Both the position numbers and the translations under genes were made by a program. Below the pieces are notes generated by a model. It saw only the letters and a program-made list of their open reading frames with translations, was not told where the DNA came from and did no database searches. From Heterohyrax brucei (Eukaryota > Chordata > Mammalia > Hyracoidea > Procaviidae), in the NCBI GenBank assembly GCA_028571685.1, contig CM053152.1:17740001-17804000 (forward strand): 64,000 nucleotides of DNA. Reading direction: 5' to 3'. Below, piece after piece: positions 37,301-46,971 of this stretch; positions within the stretch are counted from its first letter, which is position 1, and each line of letters begins with the position of its first letter.

Positions 37301-38133
37301 TCATTGGAATCCATGAATTTTTTTAATTCATCCCTGATTTCCTCTATAACCCATGGTTTTTTGAGCAAAATGTTGTTCAGTTTCCAAGAGTTCCACTTTC
37401 TATCCCTGTTTTTTCTGCTATTGATTTCAACTCTTATGGCTTTATGATCTGAGAAGATGCTTTGCAGTAATTCAATGGTATGGATTTTGTTGAGCATTGC
37501 ATTATGGCCTATCACATGGTCAATTCTGGAGGCTATTCCATGTGCACTGGAGAAGAAGGTGTAGTTGTCTGCTGATGGGTGGAAAGTTCTGTATATATCA
37601 ATGAGGTTTAGTTGGTTAATTGTGTCAATGAGGTCTTCTGTATCTTTACTGAGCTTTTTTCTAGAAGATCTGTCTAGTAATGAGAGTGGAGTGTTAAAGT
37701 CTCCCACTATTATTGTGGAGTCATCTAACTCTCTTTTGAGCATAGTCAGTGTTTCTTCAACATATTTAGGTGCTCTGACATTAGGTGCACAAATGTTTAA
37801 TATAGTTAGGTCTTGCTTGTGTACTGAACCTTTCAGCAATAAATGGTGTCCATCTTTGTCCACGATGGTGGATTTGACATTAAAATTGATTTTGTCTGAG
37901 ATTAGAATTGCCACCCCTGCTCTTCTTTGTTCATTGTTAGCTTGATATATATTCTTCCAACCTTTAATTTTCAGTTTGTTCCTGTCTTTAGGTCTCAAGT
38001 GCGTTTCTTGTAGACAGCATATGGATGGGTCGTGTCTTTTGATCCAAGATGACACTTGGTGTCTCTTTACTGCAGCATTCAGTCCATTCACATTCAATGT
38101 TATTATTGATAGGTATGTGTTCATTGCTGCCAT
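34332..38133 (-). pseudogene. L1-D ORF2 (endonuclease, reverse transcriptase, Cys-rich end), nearly intact
   Basis: The start is the ATG at 38131-38133, followed by 'LSIITLNVNGLN'. The endonuclease (37087-38133) keeps its motifs 'CLQETHLRP', 'IIVGDFNTPL', 'SRIDHVIGH' and 'SIFSDHKAI'. One in-frame TAA at 37087-37089 interrupts the linker; the frame then continues. The reverse transcriptase (about 35640-36880) shows '[12 protein letters not shown]', '[15 protein letters not shown]', '[10 protein letters not shown]' and the catalytic '[10 protein letters not shown]'. A frameshift near 35640-35670 and another near 35100-35140 separate the thumb and the C-terminal piece (34332-34907). That piece holds the Cys-His cluster C-x3-C-x8-H-C-x3-C ('CWRGC...HCWWGC'). 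The total is about 1,267 codons, the usual L1 ORF2 length. Confidence 0.93.
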
Positions 38134-38549
38134 TGTGATATGTTTATTTTTATGTTGATGTTATCTCTGTTGTTCTTATTAGTCTGTTCTGGGACACTCT
38201 TTTTTGTGAGTTGATTTTTCACCTTTTTCAAAGCTGGTTTTATAGTTGTTGAGACTTGTGTGTTAGATTTCTTGAAATGGTATGATACATCTTTGTTGTG
38301 CTTTACAGCTGTCCCTATGAACCCCCTTAATAAACTATTTATAAACCCAATTTTAATTACTACCAGTCTTGTCATCTTTCTCTCCATCTGGAAGGACTAT
38401 AACGACTGTAGTACATCCCTCTTTTATTATGATGACACCATAGTTTTCATGATGATCACTGGATTGCTTCTTTCCAAATCAAAGCTGTGATTTACTTTGG
38501 AGCCTTCCCTAAATGAGTATTGAGTAGTGTGTCTTTCTAAAATATAAAG

Positions 38550-39530
38550 TTAGTGGTTTCGTTCTTCTAAGCCAAAGCCAAGAACTTCTTTCAGTATTTC
38601 TTGTAGTTTGAGTTCGGTTTTTACAAAATCTCTGAGTTTCTGTTTATCTGGGACTGTCTTAATTTCATTTTCGTATTTGAAAGATAGTTTTGCAGGATAT
38701 ATAATTCTTGGTTGGAAGTTCTTCTCCTTCAAGACTTTGAATGTGTCATGCCACTGTCTCCGTGCCAGCATGGTTTCTGCTGAGAAATCTGACGAGAGCC
38801 TACAGGGTTTCCCTCTGAATGTTAGCTTTGTTTTGAGTCTTGCTGCCTTTAAGAGTTGCTGCTTATGTTTCATTTTGTTAAGCTTGATTATAATATGTCT
38901 TGGAGTCTTTCTTCTGAGATCTATATTGGGTGGCGTACGATATGCATCTAAGATGTCTATATTTTCTTCCTTCATGATTTCTGGGAAGTTTTCTTTCAGC
39001 AGCTCAGCAACAATACTCTCTGTGTCCTCAGATGTCTCACCCTCTTCAGGGACTCCAATTAATCGAAGGTTGTTCCTCTTAATAGAGTCCCACATGCTTC
39101 TTAATGTTTCTTCATTTTTCTTGTTTCTTTTTTCTTATTTCTGCTCATAGATACTGGCCTCAGTAGCTCTGTCTTCCAAGTCAGAAATTCTTTTTTCCAT
39201 TTGTTCCATTCTGTTTTCTTGGCTTTGCATGGAAGTTTCTATGTCTTTGATTTTCTTCTTGATCTGTTGGATTTCAGAGTACTGGTGTTCCATCAGATCA
39301 AACAACTTGCTTAATTTTTCATTTTGTTCTGCTGCATTTTGTATAAGGTCTAGAAGGGCTCTGTATATAATCAATTTGTATTCACTTCCTGATGCTTTCA
39401 TAAAAGTTTCTTCATCTGGAAAACTCCTTGGTTGCTTTGTTTGGGAGCCTTCTGAAGCCATGAGTGATTGCTTGTATGCCACAATTGTCTGTTGCTTTTT
39501 GGGTCCCATGTGAGTATATAGAGGCTGCAA
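38550..39530 (-). pseudogene. L1-D ORF1 (RNA-binding protein), one internal stop
   Basis: A single frame runs from 39530 to 38550 with only one stop, a TAA at about 39135. The likely native start is the 'MGPKKQQ' methionine, seven codons into the open frame. From the N-terminus there is a polar region, a long heptad-rich coiled coil ('NEKLSKLFDLMEHQ' to 'RMEQMEKRISDLEDRATEA'), an RRM-like domain ('SIKRNNLRLIGVPEEGE') and a basic C-terminal domain ('RHIIIKLNKMKHKQ', 'LTFRGKPCRLSSDF', 'KLRDFVKTEL'). The length of about 320 residues is normal for L1 ORF1. It probably coded recently in evolutionary terms. Confidence 0.92.
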
Positions 39531-40510
39531 GAGGTACTGTCAGGATAGATTGCAAATGTTTCTCTAGGCTGTCTTCAAATGTAAAGCAAAAAGTATCTTA
39601 CCGGTTCACAAGTCAGTTAAGTTTTCAGGTGTGGAGGTCCCTCTTCTCATCTGACAAAGTAAGCACCACTATATCCAACCCCAGATGATAACAAAGTAGT
39701 TCAGAATACAGCAATGCTACTGCCCTGTTGGCCTCTGCTGACAGGGTCTAGCCTTATCCAACACTGCGTCGAGTACTGGCTTTGTGTTAGAAAAGTGCTC
39801 TCTTGTGGGCAGGGTCTGGTTCCCAAGCTAAGAATTAGGTCCAGCTGCGGCCACCGTACCCAAGATGGCGTCCTCCACACAGGCAGCAGACAGAGGGGCT
39901 AAAGGTGCCGAGAGGCAGCGATTCCTCTGCTTCTGTTGCAGGGCCCCCAACGTAGGCAGCACTGTGCAAAATCACTACTTTTCTGACGGAGAAGCGCTGT
40001 CCCGTTTGCAGGCGCTGGCTCCCAGGCTAAGAACGAGGTCCCGCTAAAATCTCGGTACCAACATGGCGTCCCGCACCCTGACCGCGGAGCTCTGCACAAA
40101 CCCCTCTGAGGCAGCTACGAAACGAAAGGCTCAAAGTGTCTAGATCAACAGGGTCCCGAGCCTGGCTCTCAGAATATGGGAATTTCACCTGCCTGTTCCC
40201 CAGCAGCACGTCTGAGTCCAGCCGCCAGGCGAGGCCCAGCTCTGCCCGCCAGCCGAGACAGAGGGAAAAAAAAGTCTAAATGGTGCGTTTACCTTCCGTC
40301 CGTGAGAGCCGGGGCTAGCCAGGAGCGGGAGTCAGCGAAAGAGAGGAGATTTTTCGCTGAGTGGTATGAAGTCCCAATTAACCGCTCTGTGCCGTGACCT
40401 GAGGCTGATTAGGTGATCAGAAGGCTCTGTTTGATTGTCAGTTCAGGTCTTGGTTTCCAGAGGGATATAAGGAGACGTGGGCTTAGTCCGCCATCTTGAC
40501 TCCGCCCCCC
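39531..40510 (-). promoter_or_regulatory. L1-D 5' UTR, CpG-rich, with duplicated segment
   Basis: The element's internal promoter region is the most CpG-rich stretch in the window. Two related segments lie near 39784-39880 and 39976-40075. Both carry 'gaaaagtgctctcttgtgggc'/'gagaagcgctgtcccgtttgc'-type text, then 'ctaagaa...aggtccc' and then 'caagatggcgtcc'/'caacatggcgtcc', about 195 bp apart. This suggests two promoter monomers. Retained CpGs suggest a younger age than the other L1s. Confidence 0.7.
40484..40500 (-). promoter_or_regulatory. YY1-type site at L1-D 5' end
   Basis: On the minus strand the element begins 'ggggggcggagtcaagatggcggactaag'-like; the core 'caagatggcgg' matches the YY1 consensus. 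Human L1 has a YY1 site at the equivalent place, where it sets the transcription start. L1-B and L1-C keep a diverged version. Confidence 0.7.
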
Positions 40511-40525
40511 GGCATTTGTATTTTT

Positions 40526-40620
40526 ATAATTCACTGTCATCCTGTAACTTCCACTAGGTTTCACACAGGCCAAACTGGACTATTATATTCTTAGCACCTA
40601 GTGGGCTCAATTATTCCTTC
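40526..40620 (-). pseudogene. ERV reverse transcriptase, N-terminal piece upstream of L1-D
   Basis: Read on the minus strand this carries text of the 'SGSYRMTVNY' type, the conserved entry of retroviral reverse transcriptases, and breaks off at the L1-D target site. The frame resumes at 33286 on the other side of L1-D. Confidence 0.75.
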
Positions 40621-40899
40621 TTTTAATAATTCTTCATTTTTGCTCTTACTTTAGCATGCTCTCTCTTTAAGGGGTATTGTTTACTGAATGAAGTTCCCCA
40701 TACTTCTGGTAAATGTACCACTGGTACTTCTGCTTGTGCCAATTTTACCTTACTCTCGATTTTTTTAAAACGTAGCCATAATTTGAATAACTTTGGTTTT
40801 AAATCTTTTCCTATTAAATTTTCTAAATGGGGACTTGCTGAAATACGTAAAGTATTGGCTACCTATCATACTTTAAAAATTGAACTTCAGGAGGGTGGG

Positions 40900-41100
40900 C
40901 AATTACTAAGTTATTTCCTAAACCATTACTATGTATTTCTTCCTTACTTGGAAGCACCTGATGTGCTATTATGGGTATTTGGGATCCTGTGTCCACTAGA
41001 AAAGTATGTTCCTCCTCCCTTTCTCCAATTTCCACTTTTAACTGAATATAAGGCCTATTATTTCCCAGGATTTTTACTAATTTTGGCTTGGCCTGCCAGG
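40900..41100 (-). pseudogene. ERV protease remnant with DTG active site
   Basis: The minus strand reads 'FLVDTGSQIPII' here, the signature of a retroviral aspartic protease. The DTG codons are at 40985-40993. Protease cleaves the viral polyproteins and acts as a dimer. The surrounding frame is short and broken. It lies between gag and reverse transcriptase, the expected position. Confidence 0.72.
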
Positions 41101-42002
41101 CCTCTAGAAGGCTTTTGAACTTTCTTTTGCGTCCTTAGTAAATGCCTAACACAAAGTCCAAAGCCATTTCTTGTTCTGGAGTCTTTTTGGGAGAATCTAT
41201 CCATGGAGCCAGTCCTGTAAAGACTACCCCATCCACTATTGGTCTTGTTACCATTCCTGTCCCTATTTCCATTACCATTAGTTTGTCTCCAATTATTTTT
41301 ATACCTGGTGAAGTTCTGGGGCCTCCAGAAATTCCTTTCTGATTTTGATTTTGAAGTCTCTGATTATTTTTAGGGAACCAGCCTTGAGGTTTATATTATT
41401 AGGTTGGTTCCTCAGAACCCAGTTCCAGGGCTAGCTATTACTGTTATTCCCTCTTTTATCAGCCTGCCTAGTAAAGGTTACATATTCCCTTTGTACTGTA
41501 GGGGCGGTAGCCTGGAAAGTTTGTTTAGCCTGTCCCTGCACCCAGCTGGACAGTACCTGCCATCTTCTGCATGTTCTTTGCTCCAGTGACCAGCATACTG
41601 ATCGCCATCTGCTATTCCTTTGAAGTGCCCAGGAGGAAAGCTTTCTTGATAGTACTATTGGCTGGTACTGCAAACGGAGTGGGGTACTGTCTAGTGTCAT
41701 TATACACCAGGGCCATTACGGCCAATTTCCTAAGCACTTTCCTGGCTCCCTTCAAGTTATGCCATTTTAACTAGTCTCTGTATGCAGTTGTATTTAAATA
41801 TTCGTGTGTCTTTTAGCTAAAGGGCTATGATCCAATCCCATAAACTAAAATGTGTTTTGGGCTGTTCCTGACAGTCTCATTACGTGTTGATTAGCTAACA
41901 TGTTTTCCATTAATCCATTCATTTGCAACACTTCCTATCCTGTCAACATAATAGTGCTGTCCCTTTTCCCAAATTTTCAGGAACCATTTCACATCACAAG
42001 TT

Positions 42003-42088
42003 GGTGTTACCGAAATGAGCCACGAGGTGGCGCCTACAGCGCGTCCGTTGGAAGTTGTTTCCTCCCAACCAATAGTTGTGTTTTCTGA
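42003..42088. repeat. 86 bp duplicated block, copy 1
   Basis: The block from 'ggtgttaccgaaatgagcc' to 'gttgtgttttctga' is nearly identical to 42649-42734, with one difference ('aata' versus 'agta'). It is GC-richer than the surrounding gag sequence. At 42020-42033 it reads ccacgaggtggcgc, one base off the CTCF core CCASYAGRKGGCRS. No flanking duplication or terminal inverted repeat is evident. Confidence 0.9.
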
Positions 42089-42648
42089 CAAAAAATGGTT
42101 CTGATTTGCTACAACTCTTTTCTGTTGAAATCCACGTTTTCAACGTGAGTAATGGTTTCACCGTTGTCTTTGGTTTGTTGTTTTCTAACCATTGGAGGGT
42201 CTGGGGTATGAGAGTCATCACCGCATGGATTGCAGCCATCAGGAGGGCATCCATCTGGCGGAAAACCTCCTGGTCCTCAAAAGAAGGGGAGTGTGCAAGG
42301 GCAACTTTCCCATTCTGCTGGCTGTCAATTATAACTTGTGCAAAGAGGTTTTTACCAGAAAACTTATTAAGAACTCTTTGAGGCGGTACCTTACTCTTAA
42401 GTCTATCAGCATCCAGCTGAAAAATTGTCTGTATTAAGTAACAGGCAACTCCTTAGGTCCTGCTCTATAAAGAATTGGCTCTACTTTCCTGTGCTGCTTC
42501 ATATTTACCTGTATATCATTGACTACTTGATAAGGCACCTTTTTTTCTAACAGTAACTTGGGTAGGTCTCCATGGGTCCTCCACCTTGACGTTATTAATT
42601 GACAAAAGAATCTTTTAAAAACCTCTTCTACCAAGCCTTTGGTGGCAT

Positions 42649-42734
42649 GGTGTTACCGAAATGAGCCACGAGGTGGCGCCTACAGCGCGTCCGTTGGAAG
42701 TTGTTTCCTCCCAACCAGTAGTTGTGTTTTCTGA
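42649..42734. repeat. 86 bp duplicated block, copy 2
   Basis: This is the second copy of the block at 42003-42088, in the same orientation, 646 bp away. The CTCF-like word is at 42666-42679. The sequences on either side of the two copies are unrelated to each other. Confidence 0.9.
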
Positions 42735-43093
42735 GCCAGTTAACCACCAAATACGGTGATACTGCTGTTCTGCAATTAAATTTGTCCTTCCAGGCCCAAG
42801 AGAACCTGTGTACAGCCTTTGGTTCTAATTTACAGGCCCTTCCAGGAATTCTACCTGAAAATAACATAAGCCTTAATTCCAGGGCTTTTACCAAGCCTAT
42901 AGATTTTGATCCAATTGACCTTAATTAGCTGATAATTCGTTCACCTATTGAGTTTTTCGAAGCCTATTGGTAATTTCCAAACAAGTGCTCCTTCCATAAA
43001 AGGTAAGTTAAGCAAATACCCATATATTTTCCTCAATAAATTCCTGCTATGGAAACCAGTTTCAACATAATGATTCTTACTTAACGTTTGGCA

Positions 43094-43111
43094 ATCTTGC
43101 TTGCTGCGCCA
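43094..43111 (-). other. ERV primer binding site, tRNA-Ser-like
   Basis: On the minus strand this reads TGGCGCAGCAAGCAAGAT. It agrees with the complement of the 3' end of mammalian tRNA-Ser(UGA), recalled as TGGCGCAGCGAGCAGGGT, at 15 of 18 positions. It lies eight bases inside the proposed LTR end. A tRNA-Ser primer is the defining trait of the HERV-S group of class III retroviruses. Confidence 0.75.
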
Positions 43112-43119
43112 GATTTTCC

Positions 43120-43976
43120 TGTCGTGAGCACGTGGAGAAGTGTTACAGCCCCTAAAGGAAAAGGTATGATCACAAGACTTGGAGTTAGTAATAAGCTTCA
43201 TTTAATATTTTGGTTAACCACACACACATACATATAGGTTTAAAACACACACTTATAATCAAGCACAGACAAGGAAAGGTGCTAGCACCCCAAAGCACCC
43301 AAAAAGGCTACATTAGTTATATTAATTTAAAACCACACACAGGTTTACACCAGGTGCCACAGAGACTGCACAGTTAGTCCTAAGGTTAGCATGTCATCAC
43401 TTACACTTCCCCTAAAAGCAGTTTTCACTCCAGTGAATTTGAGGATTGGCTGTGCTCTCACCGTTCAGACGGCAAGAGAGTCCGGAGTGGAATTCTGCAA
43501 TGGAGAGGTGGGTTGGAGGTGTGTGGCAGGAACAGTGCAGGTCTGGGGAGAGGCTCTGGCACCAACAGAAGACTGCCACTGTCACTTGAGCCTTGCCATC
43601 AAGGATGAAGCCGACAAACACCAGAATCAGGTCACAGCACATTAGTAGACTGGTTGGCACAGACTTTCAGGAAGAGACTGCCCACCCTAAGTCCAGGGTG
43701 CTGGATTTCTTTTTCAATAATGTGTAAGCAAGTTATTCACTTAGTTCTGGTCTCAGTCGTCCAGTCTGTAAATGTTGTCTTCTGGTTCCTCAAGTTGTTA
43801 ACTTCTTTCTAACCGGTTGCCATCTGTGTCATCTGTCTACCCATCTGCTGCCATGTCCATCTGACAGTTGTTTTTCTCACTTTTTACTTCTTCTCCAGGA
43901 CTTTGCATTCTGTCACTGCCTTACTTAGCTAAGCACAGTCATTTTATCTTTTTAATTTAACTTACGTTTGTGTCAA
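43120..43976 (-). repeat. 5' LTR of the large ERV
   Basis: The LTR matches 7062-7850 through most of its length. In minus orientation it begins with TG (complement of 'gtgtca' at about 43976) and ends with CA (complement of 'tgtcgtgag' at 43120). The boundaries are approximate to a few bases because the partner LTR is truncated on one side. The length is about 857 bp. No convincing host target duplication can be tested because the outer end of the other LTR is lost. Confidence 0.8.
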
Positions 43977-44714
43977 GACTCCATTTTAATATGTATCCTC
44001 ATTACACCTTCCTACCTCAAAACACTTAGATGTTTCAGACAGGCCTTTGTTCAGGGACTTGGAGCCTGGATTTCCAGCTGGGATCCCTCTAACTTCATCT
44101 ACAGACTTCTTTTCTTTTTCTGAATAAACCTTGCTAGTGATGAAAGACTTTCTGCACATGGACATTTTATTCTCAGAGATGCAGTCACCAGTCTTAACAC
44201 GTCTGTGGCCGCAGGCCACCTGGCAACAACTGCATGTATGCTTCTCCTCCAGACCTCTGCCACACACAAGACTAGCTTTGTACAGCACCTACCAAATTTT
44301 CAGACACAGAGCAGTAAAGATTTGTGTCTTCTCTGTGTCTGCCTCTTTCCTGAGAATCCATCTGGGATTCAGAAGATTAGGTGGAGGATCTGGTTCCCTG
44401 GAGGATCCAGGCCCTGAATCATCCCCACTGACTGTAACCGTGTGCAGCCCCAGGGATCTCAAGTATTGTTAGCCCTCTGCTCAAGGCCACAAGACAGGTG
44501 AAATCCTCAGGTCTCCCAGCTCAGAAACCCAAGGAAATAGTCACAAACCTCTTCTGTGTCACACTTGGGGGCCTAACTTGGGTAGGGTGAGGTGGGCTGT
44601 AAATGCCCTGGGTTGGCTACTTGAGGGGGGCATCAATTAGAAATTTCTGTTGGTCATCAGCGTTTCTATCACCAGCTATGAGAGATTATTCAGTAATTGA
44701 ACACTAATTGCATT
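43977..44714. other. Unassigned sequence, no gene recognised
   Basis: This is moderately GC-rich sequence beyond the 5' LTR. A plus-strand frame of 113 codons at 44131-44472 has no recognisable domain, ribosomal context or splice pattern, and is not called a gene. Old unrecognised repeat DNA is possible. Confidence 0.4.
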
Positions 44715-44876
44715 GGCCCTGCTGGTATAGTAGTTAAGTGCTACAGCTGCCAACCGAAAGGTCCAGAGTTTGAATCTACCAGGCACTCTTTGGAAACTCT
44801 ATGGGGCAGTTCTACTGTGTCATATAGAGTCACTGAGTTGGAATCGACTCTGCAGCAGTGTATTTTTTTGGTTTTG
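44715..44876 (+). mobile_element. AfroSINE-type SINE
   Basis: The head 'ggccctgctggtatagtag', the central 'ctctatggggcagttctac' and the end 'gttggaatcgactctgcagc' with a T/G-rich tail show a complete but diverged copy. Confidence 0.9.
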
Positions 44877-45651
44877 TCCTAGGTGCTACTTTCTGTAGTG
44901 AGGCTCTTAGTCATTCTCTAGAAAATTGTGACCATTCTGTCAAAGATTTTCCTTTTACGGAAAACTTGTGAATGTGTAAAACCGTACACTGATCCTGAGT
45001 CTAAACCGTCTCAGTGACTAGAATCCAAAAGCTTGAATAGTACATGTGTTATTTTGCATCCATCTATGGGGGGAAAAAAAAGTTTTTACAAGTCTAATAG
45101 TCTGAGACAGTGGCTTTTAAATTAGCAGGAAACATTCATAAAGATGTGACGTTTAATTCGATCTTCGCTAAGAGGTGTTCACTTCAAGGAGATTTTTCCT
45201 CTCCTCTTTGTTCCTTTGCCCTTTTGTTTTTAAAAATTATATTCCCTCAATATTTCTAGAACTTTTGATCAATAGAAATTTCACTTATATTTGCAGCATT
45301 TTAACCCATCACAGGCTTACAGTCTCTACAACCAGCAGGCCATGGACCCTACACATGTTCTGGTAGTATTACCTGAGAACTTAACAAGACAATGACCTAT
45401 ACAACCCATTTTCTCTGTACCTCTTCAAAGCGCCTTCCCAGTAAATTCAGATTGACACTGCCCAGACGGGATTGGAATCTACTCACAAGAAATATATTCT
45501 GTTATGTGAATTTTTGGTGTTTCTCTGCACACTTAGGTTCTACAGTAAGAACGGACTGTGGTCACCTTCTTTGAAAATTCTGACAATTTTTAAAAATTAT
45601 TTTCATGTTATGAAGAAAGAAAATCTTCAAGATGCATTTCACCATGTTTAC
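44877..45651. other. Unassigned AT-rich sequence
   Basis: No coding region, RNA gene or recognised repeat could be supported. Frames of about 60 codons on the plus strand lack any family resemblance. Confidence 0.4.
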
Positions 45652-46945
45652 GCTTGTTAGGTATTGTTGTTGGGTGTCACTGAGTCACCTACAACTCACC
45701 TTAAATAAAGGGTCTTCCAATAAGGTTGTCCTATCTTTGAACTTGAATAAAACAAGTTGTGTAAATGATAGTTTTAATTGTTTTATTATTGTGAAGTATG
45801 TTTGATGGCATTGTGTGTGGAAAAGAGCTTTGAGTAAATGGCCACCATGGCATCTTCCAAACGGGGCCAGAAATAATCAGTTATCATAGCCTGGTATCTT
45901 TCACCATTAGCAGTTACAGCCTCTCCTCATTCATCTTGGAAAAAATGAGGGCCAGTGATTCCGCCAGATCAAAATCCACAACAAATGGTAACTTTTGGAG
46001 GATGGACTGGACCTTCTTTAATCTCCGTGGGATTCTTATTACTCCAAATGTGACAGTTTTGTCTATTAACAAAACCATTCATCCAAAATGGCTCTGTCAC
46101 TGAAGATGATTATTTGGCCAAAAGTGGGATCAACTTCTAATTGCTCCAGAGTCCAGTCAGCAAATGTCCAAGTGCAATCTGTGGAGGGTAAAGCTTCAAG
46201 TCCAGATGAAAGGTCCTCCAAATTGTGGTTGACAAAAGGCCTAATTCTTGGACTCAGTGGGAAATTGATTGGGATGGGTTCTTGTGTACACACTGATGAA
46301 TCGTGGTGATGTTTTCATTGGAGGTGTAGTTCACTGATGCACACGCATTGTCTTATTGGCAACATACCCGGTTGCCTAAAATTTTTTGATTAAACATAGA
46401 ATTGTCTCAGTGGGACAGGTGTACACGGCAAATTTCATGTAACACATGGAATGTTTGGTAAATGGAACACCCATTTTGATAATAAACTTCAATAATTTCT
46501 ATGCATTGTGGAATTGTGTAACTTTTCATGGCTGTTTGTCAAAACCAATCAAAAACTTGTGATAAATCTGGTTGCTATAGCTTTACAAATATGGCCCCCA
46601 TGAGCTGTCAAAAACAGGACATCCCTTTTGGAAGGTGGTTTACAACAGAGTGAAACACTGCCTGGTCCTGCATCCACCTCACAGTCATTGCTATGTCCGA
46701 GCCTATTGTTGCATTGACCCATCTCACTCAGGATGTTTTTCACTGCCTCTCTGTAGTGTGAAGACCAGGTCTCATCATCCTCACTTCTAAGGAACATTCT
46801 GGCTATACATCTTCTCAGACAAACTTGTTCATTCTTGGCAGTATGTGGTCCACTCACTGTTCTCACTGACACCATGATTCAATGGCATCAACTTTTCTTC
46901 AGTCTTACTTATTCATTGTTCAGCTGTGTTTGTTTCATCATTTAT
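45652..46945 (-). mobile_element. RTE LINE 3' fragment, interrupted by a mariner
   Basis: 45652-45705 carries 'gttgttgggtgtcactgagtc', the RTE 3' end. 46643-46945 continues with 'caacagagtgaaacactgcc', 'gaccaggtctcatcatcctc' and so on, colinear with the RTE copy at 26487-26960. The break falls at a TA dinucleotide, where the mariner-like element 45708-46640 sits. The copy is 5'-truncated. Confidence 0.85.
45706..46642 (-). mobile_element. Mariner-superfamily DNA transposon, internally deleted (body 45708-46640)
   Basis: Imperfect terminal inverted repeats ('gtcttccaataaggttgtcc' at the left; complement of 'ggacatcccttttggaagg' at the right) are flanked by TA at 45706-45707 and 46641-46642. 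Minus-strand frames contain transposase text: 'FADWTLEQLEVDP', 'IIFSDRAIL' (first catalytic Asp), 'NRQNCHIWSNKNP', 'HPPKVTICCGF' and 'TANGERYQAMITDYFWP'. The part that should hold the second catalytic Asp and the final acidic residue is missing, so the 933 bp copy cannot code an active enzyme. The text resembles a Tc1/mariner clade best known to me from insects. Confidence 0.8.
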
Positions 46946-46971
46946 ACTTATTAGTTTCCTGTGTTAAACCT

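Larger units (their letters stand above)
33287..40525 (-). mobile_element. Full-length L1 LINE (L1-D, body 33302-40510) with 15 bp target duplication
   Basis: A perfect duplication 'ggcatttgtattttt' flanks the element at 33287-33301 and 40511-40525. On the minus strand the 5' UTR is 39531-40510, ORF1 38550-39530, ORF2 34332-38133 and the 3' UTR 33302-34331, followed by an A-rich tail (T-rich on the plus strand). The body is 7,209 bp. It is the best preserved L1 in the window: ORF1 has a single stop and ORF2 one in-frame stop plus at least two frameshifts. It inserted within the retroviral reverse transcriptase, and the flanking pol text is continuous when the element and one target copy are disregarded. 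Confidence 0.96.
41101..43090 (-). pseudogene. ERV gag region, broken
   Basis: Several minus-strand frames of 60-90 codons lie between the primer binding site and protease: 42941-43201 (overlapping the LTR edge), 42628-42894, 42434-42634, 41994-42254 and 41431-41700. A zinc-knuckle-like spacing around 41570-41640 ('GHWSKEH') has lost its cysteines. No major homology region could be identified with certainty. Assignment to gag rests mainly on position. Two 86 bp copies of an unrelated GC-richer block (42003-42088 and 42649-42734) interrupt it. Confidence 0.6.
7062..43976 (-). mobile_element. Large class III-like endogenous retrovirus, split by nested insertions
   Basis: Two related LTRs in the same orientation frame this interval: 7062-7850 (3') and 43120-43976 (5'). 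Between them, read on the minus strand, lie a primer binding site, gag remnants, a protease (DTG), reverse transcriptase, RNase H, integrase and A-rich sequence in the env position. The pol motifs (QGY-NSP, YID box, LxGLFGY/PIY text after the palm) and the tRNA-Ser-like primer site fit class III (ERV-L/HERV-S-like) retroviruses, an inference from family knowledge. L1-B, L1-C, RTE, a short L1 scrap, L1-D and three SINEs interrupt it. Subtracting these leaves roughly 12-13 kb including both LTRs. Stops and frameshifts throughout make it inactive. Confidence 0.85.

Noticed and set aside
37565-37945. 126-codon plus-strand frame
   Set aside because: It is antisense to the endonuclease of L1-D.
38608-39150. 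180-codon plus-strand frame
   Set aside because: It is antisense to L1-D ORF1, and its hydrophobic look comes from the A-rich sense strand.
39714-40397. CpG-rich block as a host gene promoter or first exon
   Set aside because: It is fully explained by the 5' UTR of full-length L1-D.
7062-43976. Endogenous foamy virus
   Set aside because: Total size and an A-rich env-position region suggested it, but the primer site fits tRNA-Ser rather than tRNA-Lys, and the reverse transcriptase wording (QGY-NSP, LIGLFGY) fits ERV-L/HERV-S-type elements.
44131-44472. 113-codon plus-strand frame as a possible host gene
   Set aside because: No domain, start context, splice signals or conservation evidence. 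It is within chance length for this composition.
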